Shown piece after piece: positions 7,810-15,672 of a DNA stretch of 19,415 nt (its first letter is position 1; each line of letters starts with the position of its first letter). Source of the stretch: Rhodospirillales bacterium (GTDB taxonomy: Bacteria; Pseudomonadota; Alphaproteobacteria; Rhodospirillales; 2-02-FULL-58-16). Both the position numbers and the translations under genes were made by a program. Below the pieces are notes generated by a model, which saw only the letters and a list, made by a program, of their open reading frames with translations, was not told the DNA's origin and made no database searches. Location of the stretch: the NCBI GenBank assembly GCA_021775195.1, contig JAJFIG010000066.1, positions 1 through 19,415 of the forward strand, read 5' to 3'.

Positions 7810-10800
7810 ATGTTCCGATTGCTCCGCTACTATTCCTTCATGAGCGCCGTTGCCTTGTTGGCGGTGACAGTGATCCTGGTCGTGCTCTACCGGCAGAACG
7901 CGATGCGCGAACTCGTCGATACGGCGGAGAGCCAAAACACGGTCCTGGCGCAGGCGTTCTCCAATACCCTTTGGCCACGCTTCAGAGCCTATGTGATGTC
8001 GGCCTCCAAGGCCGATGAAGAGGCTCTGCGCACAAGGCCGCAAACCCGTGAAATCCACCATGCCCTCAAGACCCTGGCCAAGGGCCTGCCGGTGCTGAAG
8101 CTCAAAATCTATAACCTGGAGGGACTCACCGTCTTTTCGTCCGACGCCCGCCAGATCGGCGAGGACAGCGAAGAAAACCCGAACGCTCTCGCCGTCGCGC
8201 GCCACGGGGTGCCGATTAGTGATCTGACCCACAGAGACCGGTTCAGCGCCCTTTCCGGCGAGGTCGTGGATCGGAACGTGGTCGCCAGCTACATGCCGAT
8301 CATCGGCGAGGACGGCGAGGTGGAGGGAATTTTCGAACTCTACTCCGACGTGACGCCGTTCGTCGACAAGGTCGACCGGACCATGGTCAAACTGATCACC
8401 GGACTGCTCCTCGTGTTCAGCATTGCCTACGCCGTGCTGATCCTGATCGCGCGCAGGGCCGACCACCTGGTTACCGCGCAACACGTGGACCTGCTGGGCA
8501 GCGAGCAGAATACGAGAGCGCAAAATTTGTTGCTGCAGCGCGAGATCAAGGACCGCAAGGACGCGGAAGCGGCGCTGCACGTGAGCGAGCAAAGATACCG
8601 GGACATCGCCGAATCGTCATCGGACTGGATCTGGGAGATGGACGCTGATCTGCGCTTTTCGCACTACTCTCAGCGTCTCGCCGAAGTCACCGGCGTCCGT
8701 CCGGAAGGACTTATCGGCAAGACACGGCGGGATCTCGGCAAGGGGGAGATCGATGAGGAGAAATGGCGCCGTCACCTGACGGACCTGGACGCACGGCGCC
8801 CCTTCCGCGATTTCCATTATGCCTACAAGCACGAGGACGGCCGCGTCCTGCATTTTACGACCAGCGGCAGGCCGGTATTCGACCAGGATGGCCGGTTCAT
8901 GGGCTACCGCGGCACCGGTGCGGACATCACGGGGCGGGTCGAGGCCGAGGAACGGGCCCGGTCGGCCCAGGAGCGCCTGGCGGTGGCCATCGAGGGGTTG
9001 TCAGAGATTTTCGTTCTGTTCGATGCCGACGACCGGGTCGTTATGAGCAATCAGGCCTGGCGCGACCTGAACCAGGCGATCAGCGAATGGACACGGCCGG
9101 GCATACGGTTCGAGGACAACCTGCGCGCCGCTATCGCGGCCGGACTCATCCCCGGGGCAGTCGAACGCGAGGAGGAATGGCTGCGCGAGCGCATGGAGCG
9201 GCACCGCGATCCCGGCGAGCCCTTCGAACTCGAGCGTCAGGACGGGCGCTGGATTCTGATCAACGAGCAGCGCCTGCCCGACGGCGGTACCGTCGCAATC
9301 ATCAGCGACATCACGGAGCGCAGGGCCGCCGAAAGCGCCCTTCGCGCCAGCGAGCGGCGGTTCCGCAACCTGTTCGACGGTTCCCTGCAGGGAATTCTCA
9401 TCCACCGGGGCCGGCGGCCCATTTACCTCAATCAGGCGTGGGCACATATTCATGGATTTAGCGTCGATGAAGTGCTGGCCATGGACTCGGTGGACGATCT
9501 CATCGCACCCGATGACCGCGGACGCATGGCGGGGTATCGGAAGCAGCGCATGGAGGGCGGGGAGGCGCCGACCCATTACGAGTACGAGGCAATCCGAAAA
9601 GACGGCTCGCGCATATGGCTGGAGAACCTGACGACGGTGGTGTCCTGGAAGGATGAGCAGGCCATCCAGAGCACCGTTGTCGACATCAGTGAGCGCAAGC
9701 GGGCGGAAGAAGCCCTGCGTGACAGTGAAACCCGCCTCAAGGACATCGCCGAGGCGGCCTCGGATTACTTCTGGGAACTGGACGAAAACCTTCGGTTCTC
9801 GTTCGTTTCGAGCCGCGAGGACGCAATCGTCGGATACACGATGGAAGCGCTGGGCGGCAAGACCCGCTGGGAAGTCGCTGGAGCCGACCCCGACAGCGAC
9901 GACCATTGGCGCGCCCACCGCGCCACGCTGGAAGCGCACCAGCCGTTCCGCGACTTTCAGTACGAATACGTCGACCCGGATGGGCGCCGTCACTACTGGA
10001 ACGTCAGCGGCAAGCCCAAATTCGATCCCGATGGCGCGTTCAAGGGCTACCGGGGCGCCGCCAGCCTGATCACCGAGCGCAAGCAGGCCGAGGCGGCCCT
10101 GCGCGAAAGCGAGGCCCGGTTCCGGGCCGTCGTCGACAACTCGCCAACCAAGATCCACATCAAGGATCTGGAAGGCCGTTACCTGCTGATCAACCGCCTG
10201 TCGGAGACGCTGTTCGGCGTTACCGACGCCGAGGCCCGGGGCAAGACGGCGGCCGAGATCTTCCCCAAGGAAATCGCCGACACCTTCATGGGCCACGACC
10301 GGGCGGTGATCGAGACCGGAGAGACCATCGAGGACGAGGAGGAGTGGGTGCGCGAGGATGGCATCCATACTTTCCTGACGGTCAAATTCCCGATCCCCGA
10401 CGCCGACGGCAACATAACCGGCGTTGCCGCCATCGGTACCGACATCACCGACCGCAAGCGGGCGGACGAGGCGCTGCGCGAAAGCCGGCGGGCGCTGCAC
10501 GCGGTCATCGACGCGGTGCCGGCGATGGTCAACGCCAAGGACCGTCAATCACGCTACGTGTTCATGAACCGCTACCAGGCGGACCGTTACTGCGTCAAAC
10601 CGGACGAGGCGGTGGGCCGGACGGCCGCCGACCTGGTTGGCGATGATTACGGTTTGCGCACGGCGGCCATGGACCAGCGGATCTTCGCCACCGGCCAGGC
10701 CCTGTCCAATTACGAGGAGGAATGGACAGATACGGAAGGCGTAAGCCGTTTCCTGCTGACCACAAAGGTGCCGTTGCGCGACGATGCCGGCGAGGTGATC

Positions 10801-13329
10801 AACGTGGTTACCGTTGCCCTCGACATCACCCAGCGCAAGCGGGCCGAGCAGGAGCGCCGGGAAAGCGAGCAGTGGTTCCGGGCGATCGTCAATCATTCAC
10901 CGACGGCCATCTTCCTCAAGGATACGGAAAGCCGCTATCTCCTCGTCAACAAGACCTACGGCGATTGGTACGGAGTGGACACCGATACCATCCAAGGCAA
11001 GACGCCCCATGACATCTTTCCCCCGGATGTTGCCAAAAAGATCATCGCTTACGACCGCGAGGTTCTTGAGGCGGGCCATGTAATCGAACGGGAGAACGAG
11101 TTCGAGATTTCAGGAGATTCCCGCCGGACGGTCATGGTCGACAAGTTCCCCATATTCGACGCCGACGGCCAGACCGTCGCCATCGGCGTCATTCAGACCG
11201 ATTTCACTGACCGGCGAAAGGCGGAGGCGGCCCTACGCCAGAGCGAGGAACGACTGCGCGGCGCTGTCGAGAGTTTGCAGGAAGGGTTCGCCCTGTTCGA
11301 TGCCGACGACCGCCTGGTCATTCTTAACGACGAGTACCGGCGGCTGAGTCCCTATGCCCAGACGGTCTTCGAGCAGGGGCTGCGCTACGAGGACATCCTG
11401 CGCGCCAATGTCGAGCGCGGATTCATCCCGCAAGCCATCGGCGACGAGGAGGCGTTCATCCGCGAGCGGGTCGAACGGCACCGGAATCCCCGGGGGGAAA
11501 TCATTCGCCAGTTTGCCGATGGTTCCTGGTACATCCTCAAGGAGGCCCGCACACCGGAAGGCGGAATCGCCCTCAGCTTCATCGAGATCACCGAGCTCAA
11601 ACGGGTCGAGCAGGATCTTCGTAAGCTGTCGCAAGCGGTGGAGCAAAGCCCCGCCTCGGTGGTGATCACCACCGCCGAAGGCAATATCGAATACGTGAAC
11701 CCCAAGTTCGTCGAGGTCACCGGTTACAGCGAGAAAGAGGTCGCCGGCCGCAATCCCCGATTCCTGAAATCGGGACAAATGGGCCCCGAATTATACGAGG
11801 ATTTGTGGAGGACCGTCTCCGCCGGCCGGGAATGGCGCGGCGAACTGCACAACAAGAAGAAGAACGGCGAGTTGTACTGGGATTACTCGGCGATCTCTCC
11901 GATCAAGGCGGCGGACGGGACGATCACCCATTTCCTGGCCGTGAACGAAGACATCACGCTCCGCAAGGAGTACGAGGAGCGGCTCCTGCACCAGGCCAAC
12001 TTCGACGACCTTACGGGCCTGCCCAACCGGGTTCTTGCGCTCGACCGCCTGTCCCAGGCACTGGCCCGGGCGGAGCGGGAGCATTGGAACGTCGCCCTGG
12101 TCTTCGTCGACCTCGACAACTTCAAGAACGTCAACGACACCCTGGGCCACGCCGCCGGGGACGAGTTGCTGATGGAGGCCGCCCAGCGGCTGCAATCGAG
12201 CGTGCGCAAGACCGACACCGTGAGCCGCCTGGGCGATGAAGAGCGGTTCGACACGGTGGCCCGCATCGGCGGCGACGAGTTCCTGATCATCCTGCCCGAC
12301 CTCGGTGCGCCGGTCTACGCTGAGGTGGTGGCGCGGAAGATCCTCGATGCCTGCTCCAAGCCGTTCACCCTCAACGGGCACGATGTCTTCGTCACCGCAA
12401 GCGTCGGCCTGACCGTGTATCCGGCGGACGGCAGGGATCCCCAGACCCTGATGCAGAACGCCGACGCCGCCATGTACCGGGCCAAGGAGATCGGGCGCAA
12501 TACCTACCGGTTCTTCACCAAGCAGATGAACGAACAGGCGGCGGAGCGCCTGACCATCGAATCCCACCTGCGCTATGCCCTGGAACGGGACGAGTTGTTC
12601 CTCGAATACCAGCCCATCGTCGAAGTGTCGTCGGGAGACCTGGTCGGCGCCGAGGCGCTGTTGCGCTGGCGGAACCCCGAATTGGGCCTGGTAACCCCGG
12701 ACCGCTTCATCGGCGTCGCCGAGGGCACGGGCCTGATCATTCCCATCGGCGACTGGGTCCTGCAGACGGTGTGTCGGGAAGCGGTGGCCTGGCAGGACCG
12801 AGGCATGGGACCGCTCAGGGTGGCGGTGAATGCCTCGTCACGGCAGTTCCGGGGCTCGGACCTGGTGACGACCGTGGCGGAGGCGCTGGAAGACAGCGGC
12901 CTGCCGCCGGCGTGCCTGGAACTGGAAATCACCGAGAGTCTGCTGGTGGACGACGAATCGGAAGCCACCGCCATTCTTCATCAGCTGAGCGAATTCGGCG
13001 TGCGGCTGTCCATCGACGACTTCGGGACCGGATATTCGTCACTGAGCTACCTGAAACGGTTCCCGGTGGACACCCTGAAGATCGACCGCGCCTTCGTCCG
13101 CGACGTGACCACCGACCCGGAGGACGCCGCCCTGGCCAGGGCGATCATCGCCATGGGCCACAGCCTCGGGCTCAAGGTCGTCGGCGAGGGGGTCGAAACC
13201 GAGGAACAGCTCCAGTTCCTGCGCCGCGAAAACTGCCACCTGGTGCAGGGGTTCTATTTCTCGAAACCCCTGTCGATCTCCGCCTTTTCGTCTCTTCTTG
13301 ACGGTTGGCGCCGGAAGTCCGCGGTTTAG
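7810..13329 (+). CDS. Membrane sensor with nine PAS domains, GGDEF and EAL (c-di-GMP turnover), 1839 aa
   Basis: A dual diguanylate cyclase / c-di-GMP phosphodiesterase by domain content. Membrane helices at about 11-27 and 195-214 enclose a roughly 165-residue extracytoplasmic sensor of Cache-like character. Nine PAS(-PAC) units follow, at about 263-375, 385-505, 513-630, 638-758, 766-882, 892-1008, 1018-1136, 1144-1264 and 1268-1390. Each boundary carries the linker pattern DIT/SERK-AEAALRESE. The GGDEF domain (about 1395-1568) has RIGGDEF with the motif at 1487-1491. An I-site RxxD (RKTD, 1466-1469) is displaced by a duplicated stretch. The EAL domain (about 1582-1830) keeps EAL at 1615-1617, ELEITES, DDFGTGYSS (from 1736), EGVE (1793-1796) and QGF, so it looks catalytically complete. 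The ATG follows GGAG by five bases. The signal and net activity cannot be read from sequence. Confidence 0.95.
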   Translation: MFRLLRYYSFMSAVALLAVTVILVVLYRQNAMRELVDTAESQNTVLAQAFSNTLWPRFRAYVMSASKADEEALRTRPQTREIHHALKTLAKGLPVLKLKIYNLEGLTVFSSDARQIGEDSEENPNALAVARHGVPISDLTHRDRFSALSGEVVDRNVVASYMPIIGEDGEVEGIFELYSDVTPFVDKVDRTMVKLITGLLLVFSIAYAVLILIARRADHLVTAQHVDLLGSEQNTRAQNLLLQREIKDRKDAEAALHVSEQRYRDIAESSSDWIWEMDADLRFSHYSQRLAEVTGVRPEGLIGKTRRDLGKGEIDEEKWRRHLTDLDARRPFRDFHYAYKHEDGRVLHFTTSGRPVFDQDGRFMGYRGTGADITGRVEAEERARSAQERLAVAIEGLSEIFVLFDADDRVVMSNQAWRDLNQAISEWTRPGIRFEDNLRAAIAAGLIPGAVEREEEWLRERMERHRDPGEPFELERQDGRWILINEQRLPDGGTVAIISDITERRAAESALRASERRFRNLFDGSLQGILIHRGRRPIYLNQAWAHIHGFSVDEVLAMDSVDDLIAPDDRGRMAGYRKQRMEGGEAPTHYEYEAIRKDGSRIWLENLTTVVSWKDEQAIQSTVVDISERKRAEEALRDSETRLKDIAEAASDYFWELDENLRFSFVSSREDAIVGYTMEALGGKTRWEVAGADPDSDDHWRAHRATLEAHQPFRDFQYEYVDPDGRRHYWNVSGKPKFDPDGAFKGYRGAASLITERKQAEAALRESEARFRAVVDNSPTKIHIKDLEGRYLLINRLSETLFGVTDAEARGKTAAEIFPKEIADTFMGHDRAVIETGETIEDEEEWVREDGIHTFLTVKFPIPDADGNITGVAAIGTDITDRKRADEALRESRRALHAVIDAVPAMVNAKDRQSRYVFMNRYQADRYCVKPDEAVGRTAADLVGDDYGLRTAAMDQRIFATGQALSNYEEEWTDTEGVSRFLLTTKVPLRDDAGEVINVVTVALDITQRKRAEQERRESEQWFRAIVNHSPTAIFLKDTESRYLLVNKTYGDWYGVDTDTIQGKTPHDIFPPDVAKKIIAYDREVLEAGHVIERENEFEISGDSRRTVMVDKFPIFDADGQTVAIGVIQTDFTDRRKAEAALRQSEERLRGAVESLQEGFALFDADDRLVILNDEYRRLSPYAQTVFEQGLRYEDILRANVERGFIPQAIGDEEAFIRERVERHRNPRGEIIRQFADGSWYILKEARTPEGGIALSFIEITELKRVEQDLRKLSQAVEQSPASVVITTAEGNIEYVNPKFVEVTGYSEKEVAGRNPRFLKSGQMGPELYEDLWRTVSAGREWRGELHNKKKNGELYWDYSAISPIKAADGTITHFLAVNEDITLRKEYEERLLHQANFDDLTGLPNRVLALDRLSQALARAEREHWNVALVFVDLDNFKNVNDTLGHAAGDELLMEAAQRLQSSVRKTDTVSRLGDEERFDTVARIGGDEFLIILPDLGAPVYAEVVARKILDACSKPFTLNGHDVFVTASVGLTVYPADGRDPQTLMQNADAAMYRAKEIGRNTYRFFTKQMNEQAAERLTIESHLRYALERDELFLEYQPIVEVSSGDLVGAEALLRWRNPELGLVTPDRFIGVAEGTGLIIPIGDWVLQTVCREAVAWQDRGMGPLRVAVNASSRQFRGSDLVTTVAEALEDSGLPPACLELEITESLLVDDESEATAILHQLSEFGVRLSIDDFGTGYSSLSYLKRFPVDTLKIDRAFVRDVTTDPEDAALARAIIAMGHSLGLKVVGEGVETEEQLQFLRRENCHLVQGFYFSKPLSISAFSSLLDGWRRKSAV
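12214..12285 (+). repeat. Tandem 12-codon near-duplication beside the GGDEF motif
   Basis: Two consecutive 36-base units encode DTVSRLGDEERF and DTVARIGGDEFL (residues 1469-1480 and 1481-1492). The second is the normal segment leading into GGDEF; the first is a degenerate copy inserted before it. Ungapped nucleotide identity is 23 of 36, so this is an old duplication rather than an assembly artefact. It places 17 residues, instead of the usual five, between the RxxD and GGDEF. Confidence 0.7.
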
Positions 13330-13413
13330 CCGGAACCGAGCCCAGGAATCCGGCCGCCACCCCGGTCTTCGTGCGCCGGGCAACGGCAACCTCTCAGTCG
13401 ATATCGTATCCAG

Positions 13414-13432
13414 AAGGCAATAAAATTGCCTT
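13414..13432. repeat. Perfect inverted repeat AAGGCAAT-AAA-ATTGCCTT
   Basis: An 8-bp perfect stem with a three-base spacer lies 85 bases after the PAS-GGDEF-EAL stop and upstream of the dehydrogenase promoter. CCTTTTCT follows 8 bases later, so weak termination of the upstream gene is possible. A repressor-type operator is the alternative. Confidence 0.5.
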
Positions 13433-13464
13433 GCGGGTCGCCTTTTCTGCGCGGCCTCTATTGG

Positions 13465-13495
13465 TTGTTAATTTCGTTCAAAACTGGCATATAAT
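13465..13495 (+). promoter_or_regulatory. Candidate sigma70 promoter of the dehydrogenase gene
   Basis: A perfect TATAAT lies at 13490-13495, with TTGTTA at 13465-13470 as the best -35, 19 bases upstream. The surroundings are AT-rich in an otherwise GC-rich window. The predicted leader is about 45 bases and includes the G8 tract at 13537-13544. Confidence 0.55.
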
Positions 13496-13536
13496 GGTAT
13501 GACATCAAAATGAGATGAATTTGGAGTTGTAAAAAC

Positions 13537-13544
13537 GGGGGGGG
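13537..13544 (+). repeat. G8 homopolymer just before a start codon
   Basis: Eight consecutive G residues end two bases before the ATG at 13547. The run may serve as an over-close Shine-Dalgarno sequence. The only other candidate, TTGGAG at 13521-13526, is about 20 bases from the ATG, which is too far. Length change in this tract would alter spacing, not the reading frame. Confidence 0.8.
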
Positions 13545-13546
13545 CT

Positions 13547-14809
13547 ATGAACGATATCCGGGCCAGACAAATCCGCCTCTACCATGATCATGTCGACCAC
13601 GATTTTATGGACCAAGACCATGATTTCGTGAACCAAATCAGTACCGACCATAAGCGTGCCGCGGTATTTCGGGTGGCAACCTTCGACGGCCCGGGCGCGC
13701 GGCCCAAGATCCAGATCGTAGATCGCCCCAAGATACCCAAGAACGCCGCCCTCCTGGAAGTCGGCGCGTGCGGTGTCTGCGGTACCGACCTGCACATCCT
13801 CAAGGGTCATTGGCCGAAGCCGCTGCCCTGGCCGTTCACCCTCGGCCACGAGGTCACGGGGATCATCACCGAGAAGGGTCCGGAACTCACCCATGATTAC
13901 ATGGACCAGCCGCTCGAGGTAGGCTGCAAGATCATGATCCCGCCTCTCATGCCCTGCGGACAGTGCTATTACTGCGTTCATTATCCGGAAAAGGCCAACA
14001 AGTGCCTGACGCCGGTCTATTACGGCCGTTACCTGGGCTTCGACAAACCGCCGCATATGTGGGGCGGCTGGGCCGAGGCGACCTATCTCGATCTCGATAT
14101 GCTGCCGGGTACCAAGATCTATCGTTTGCCGGACGATATGCCGTTGTGGCTGGGGACCCTGGCCGAACCGCTCACCTCGGCCATCCGGGGTTTCAAGCGC
14201 GCTCAGGAGATCGGCAGCATGCGCGTCGGCGACACCGTCGTGATCCAGGGCTCGGGCCCGTTGGGCGTGTTGTGCATCGTCGCCGCAAAGGAAATGGGGG
14301 CCGGCCGCGTCATCGTGGTGGGGAAACCCGAGGAACCGCGGTTAAGGCTCGCCCGTGCCTTCGGCGCAATGGCGACGGTCGATATCACCGAGCACAAGAC
14401 CGCTGAGGCACGTATCGCCGCTGTCCATGACATCGTCGGCGGCTTCGGCGCCGACCTCGTCGTCGATTGCAGTGGCAATTCCTCCGCCGGACCCGAAGGC
14501 ATAGAAATGCTGCGCGACGGCGGCACGTATATCGAGATGGGCCAGATAACCGACACCGGATCGATCGAGACGAGTTGGCATCGAATCTGTGTCAAGGACA
14601 TCAATATCCTGGCCAGTTGGGCCTTCACGGCGGAGGATATCGCGCTCGCCATCGCGATGCTCGACCGGGCCAGGGACCGGTATCCGTTCCGCGAGTTTCA
14701 GATGCGATTTCCCTTCAGCGAAGACGGCGTCCAGGCAGCGGTCGATGCCGCCATGGCGATGCAGTGCCTGAAGGCGACCATCGTCGTCAATCCGGATATC
14801 ATCGAGTAG
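13547..14809 (+). CDS. Zinc-dependent medium-chain alcohol dehydrogenase-like protein, 420 aa
   Basis: NAD(P)-dependent oxidoreductase of the zinc-binding MDR family; substrate unknown. Catalytic zinc ligands are visible as Cys78 in GVCGTDLH, His101-Glu102 in GHEVTG and Glu207 in AEPLTSA. Structural-zinc cysteines are 137, 140, 143 and 153, the last gap being longer than usual. The Rossmann motif is GSGPLG at 235-240. The strand after it ends VVGKPEEPRLRLA without the acidic residue typical of strict NAD enzymes, so the cofactor is uncertain. About 35 residues precede the usual start of the fold. They are rich in His and Asp and hold a duplicated heptapeptide. Later starts (ATG 13607, GTG 13628) would remove part of this extension. 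The gene has its own AT-rich promoter and stands alone; it is convergent with grpE across 18 bases. Confidence 0.88.
   Translation: MNDIRARQIRLYHDHVDHDFMDQDHDFVNQISTDHKRAAVFRVATFDGPGARPKIQIVDRPKIPKNAALLEVGACGVCGTDLHILKGHWPKPLPWPFTLGHEVTGIITEKGPELTHDYMDQPLEVGCKIMIPPLMPCGQCYYCVHYPEKANKCLTPVYYGRYLGFDKPPHMWGGWAEATYLDLDMLPGTKIYRLPDDMPLWLGTLAEPLTSAIRGFKRAQEIGSMRVGDTVVIQGSGPLGVLCIVAAKEMGAGRVIVVGKPEEPRLRLARAFGAMATVDITEHKTAEARIAAVHDIVGGFGADLVVDCSGNSSAGPEGIEMLRDGGTYIEMGQITDTGSIETSWHRICVKDINILASWAFTAEDIALAIAMLDRARDRYPFREFQMRFPFSEDGVQAAVDAAMAMQCLKATIVVNPDIIE
13595..13636 (+). repeat. Tandem 21-bp repeat coding DHDFMDQ-DHDFVNQ
   Basis: Two adjacent 21-base units (13595-13615 and 13616-13636) are identical at 17 of 21 positions. 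They encode related heptapeptides in the N-terminal extension of the dehydrogenase. With the preceding YHDHV, the stretch has five His and six Asp within about 18 residues, which could bind metal. Confidence 0.75.
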
Positions 14810-14827
14810 TCGCCGGAAGGCGGCGGA

Positions 14828-15655
14828 TCACAGTTCCTCGTCAAGCTGGGATCCCGTTGCCTCGTCCGGGCCGTCGACCCGTTTTTCATAGGCGGCGGCC
14901 GACTCCTTGGTCGGCGCTTCGGGCGCTGCTTCCGGTTCGGTCTCCACGGGCTCCCGCGGTCCCCCTTTCGCCACACCCACCTTGGTCGGGCGCAACAGCC
15001 GGTCGCCAAGGACGTATCCGGTCTGGAGAATGTGGACGACGGTGCCGGCGGGGCGGTCGGGGTCTTCGACCTCGTACATGGCCTCGTGCAGATTGTGGTC
15101 GAATTTTTTCCCCGAGGCATCGATGGGCTTGATGCCGCCGCGCTCGAATACGTTAAGCATCTCGCGTTCGGTCATTTCGACGCCGACGTAAAGGCCGTCG
15201 AGGACCGGATCCTGCTGGCGGGCATCGGCTTCAACGCTTTCCAGGGCCCGGCGCAGATTGTCGGCGACAACCAGGATGTCGCGGGCAAAGTTGGCAATGG
15301 CATAGCGAGAGGCCTCGGTCCGGTCGCGCTCGGCGCGGCGGCGCACGTTCTCGGTTTCCGCCAGGGCGCGCAGCAGCTTGTCCTTGAGGTCGGCCACTTC
15401 GGCTTCCAGCGCAACAACCCGGTCGCCGGGATCGGCGAACTCGTCGTCGGGGACCTCGGGCACCGCCTCGAGAAACTCCTCCAGCGCCGGGTCGGGCACT
15501 TCTCCGTGAGCATCTTCTTCCGCGGCACTCTCCTCCCCGACCACCTCATCGGGTTCCGTTTCGGGCAGGGGCTCCTGGTTTTCCGACTCGGCGGGCGTCC
15601 CGTCGGCGGGATCCTTTTCGCTCACTTTGTTTTCCTTTTTCGTTGCTTTTGACAT
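14828..15655 (-). CDS. grpE: Nucleotide exchange factor GrpE
   Basis: Exchanges ADP for ATP on DnaK, resetting the chaperone cycle; it acts as a dimer. The long coiled-coil helix spans about 79-145 (VVALEAEVADLKDKLLRALA onward). The beta-domain signature runs FERGGIKPIDASGKKFDHNL, then HEAMYEVEDPDRPAGTVVHI, then LQTGYVLGDRLLRPTKVGVA (about 170-230). At 275 residues it is longer than the usual 190-210. The excess is a highly acidic, probably disordered N-terminal region of about 75 residues and a charged C-terminal tail of about 45. The ATG at 15655 lies 17 bases after the hrcA stop, so hrcA-grpE is an operon. The ribosome binding site is weak. Confidence 0.96.
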   Translation of the reverse strand: MSKATKKENKVSEKDPADGTPAESENQEPLPETEPDEVVGEESAAEEDAHGEVPDPALEEFLEAVPEVPDDEFADPGDRVVALEAEVADLKDKLLRALAETENVRRRAERDRTEASRYAIANFARDILVVADNLRRALESVEADARQQDPVLDGLYVGVEMTEREMLNVFERGGIKPIDASGKKFDHNLHEAMYEVEDPDRPAGTVVHILQTGYVLGDRLLRPTKVGVAKGGPREPVETEPEAAPEAPTKESAAAYEKRVDGPDEATGSQLDEEL

Positions 15656-15672
15656 ATCGGCGGTCCGTGTCC

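Noticed and set aside
9001..10548. Long minus-strand open frame (515 codons) opposite the PAS array
   Set aside because: It is antisense to well-conserved PAS coding sequence, its product has no recognisable domain, and its length follows from GC-rich codon bias on the plus strand.
8590..11980. PAS-array repeats as a CRISPR or mobile repeat
   Set aside because: The repeats are diverged coding units about 360 bases long in one frame, with no spacer structure or terminal inverted repeats.
12214..12285. Assembly error or frameshift as cause of the GGDEF-side duplication
   Set aside because: The frame is intact across 1839 codons and the two copies differ at 13 of 36 positions, so a duplicated read is unlikely.
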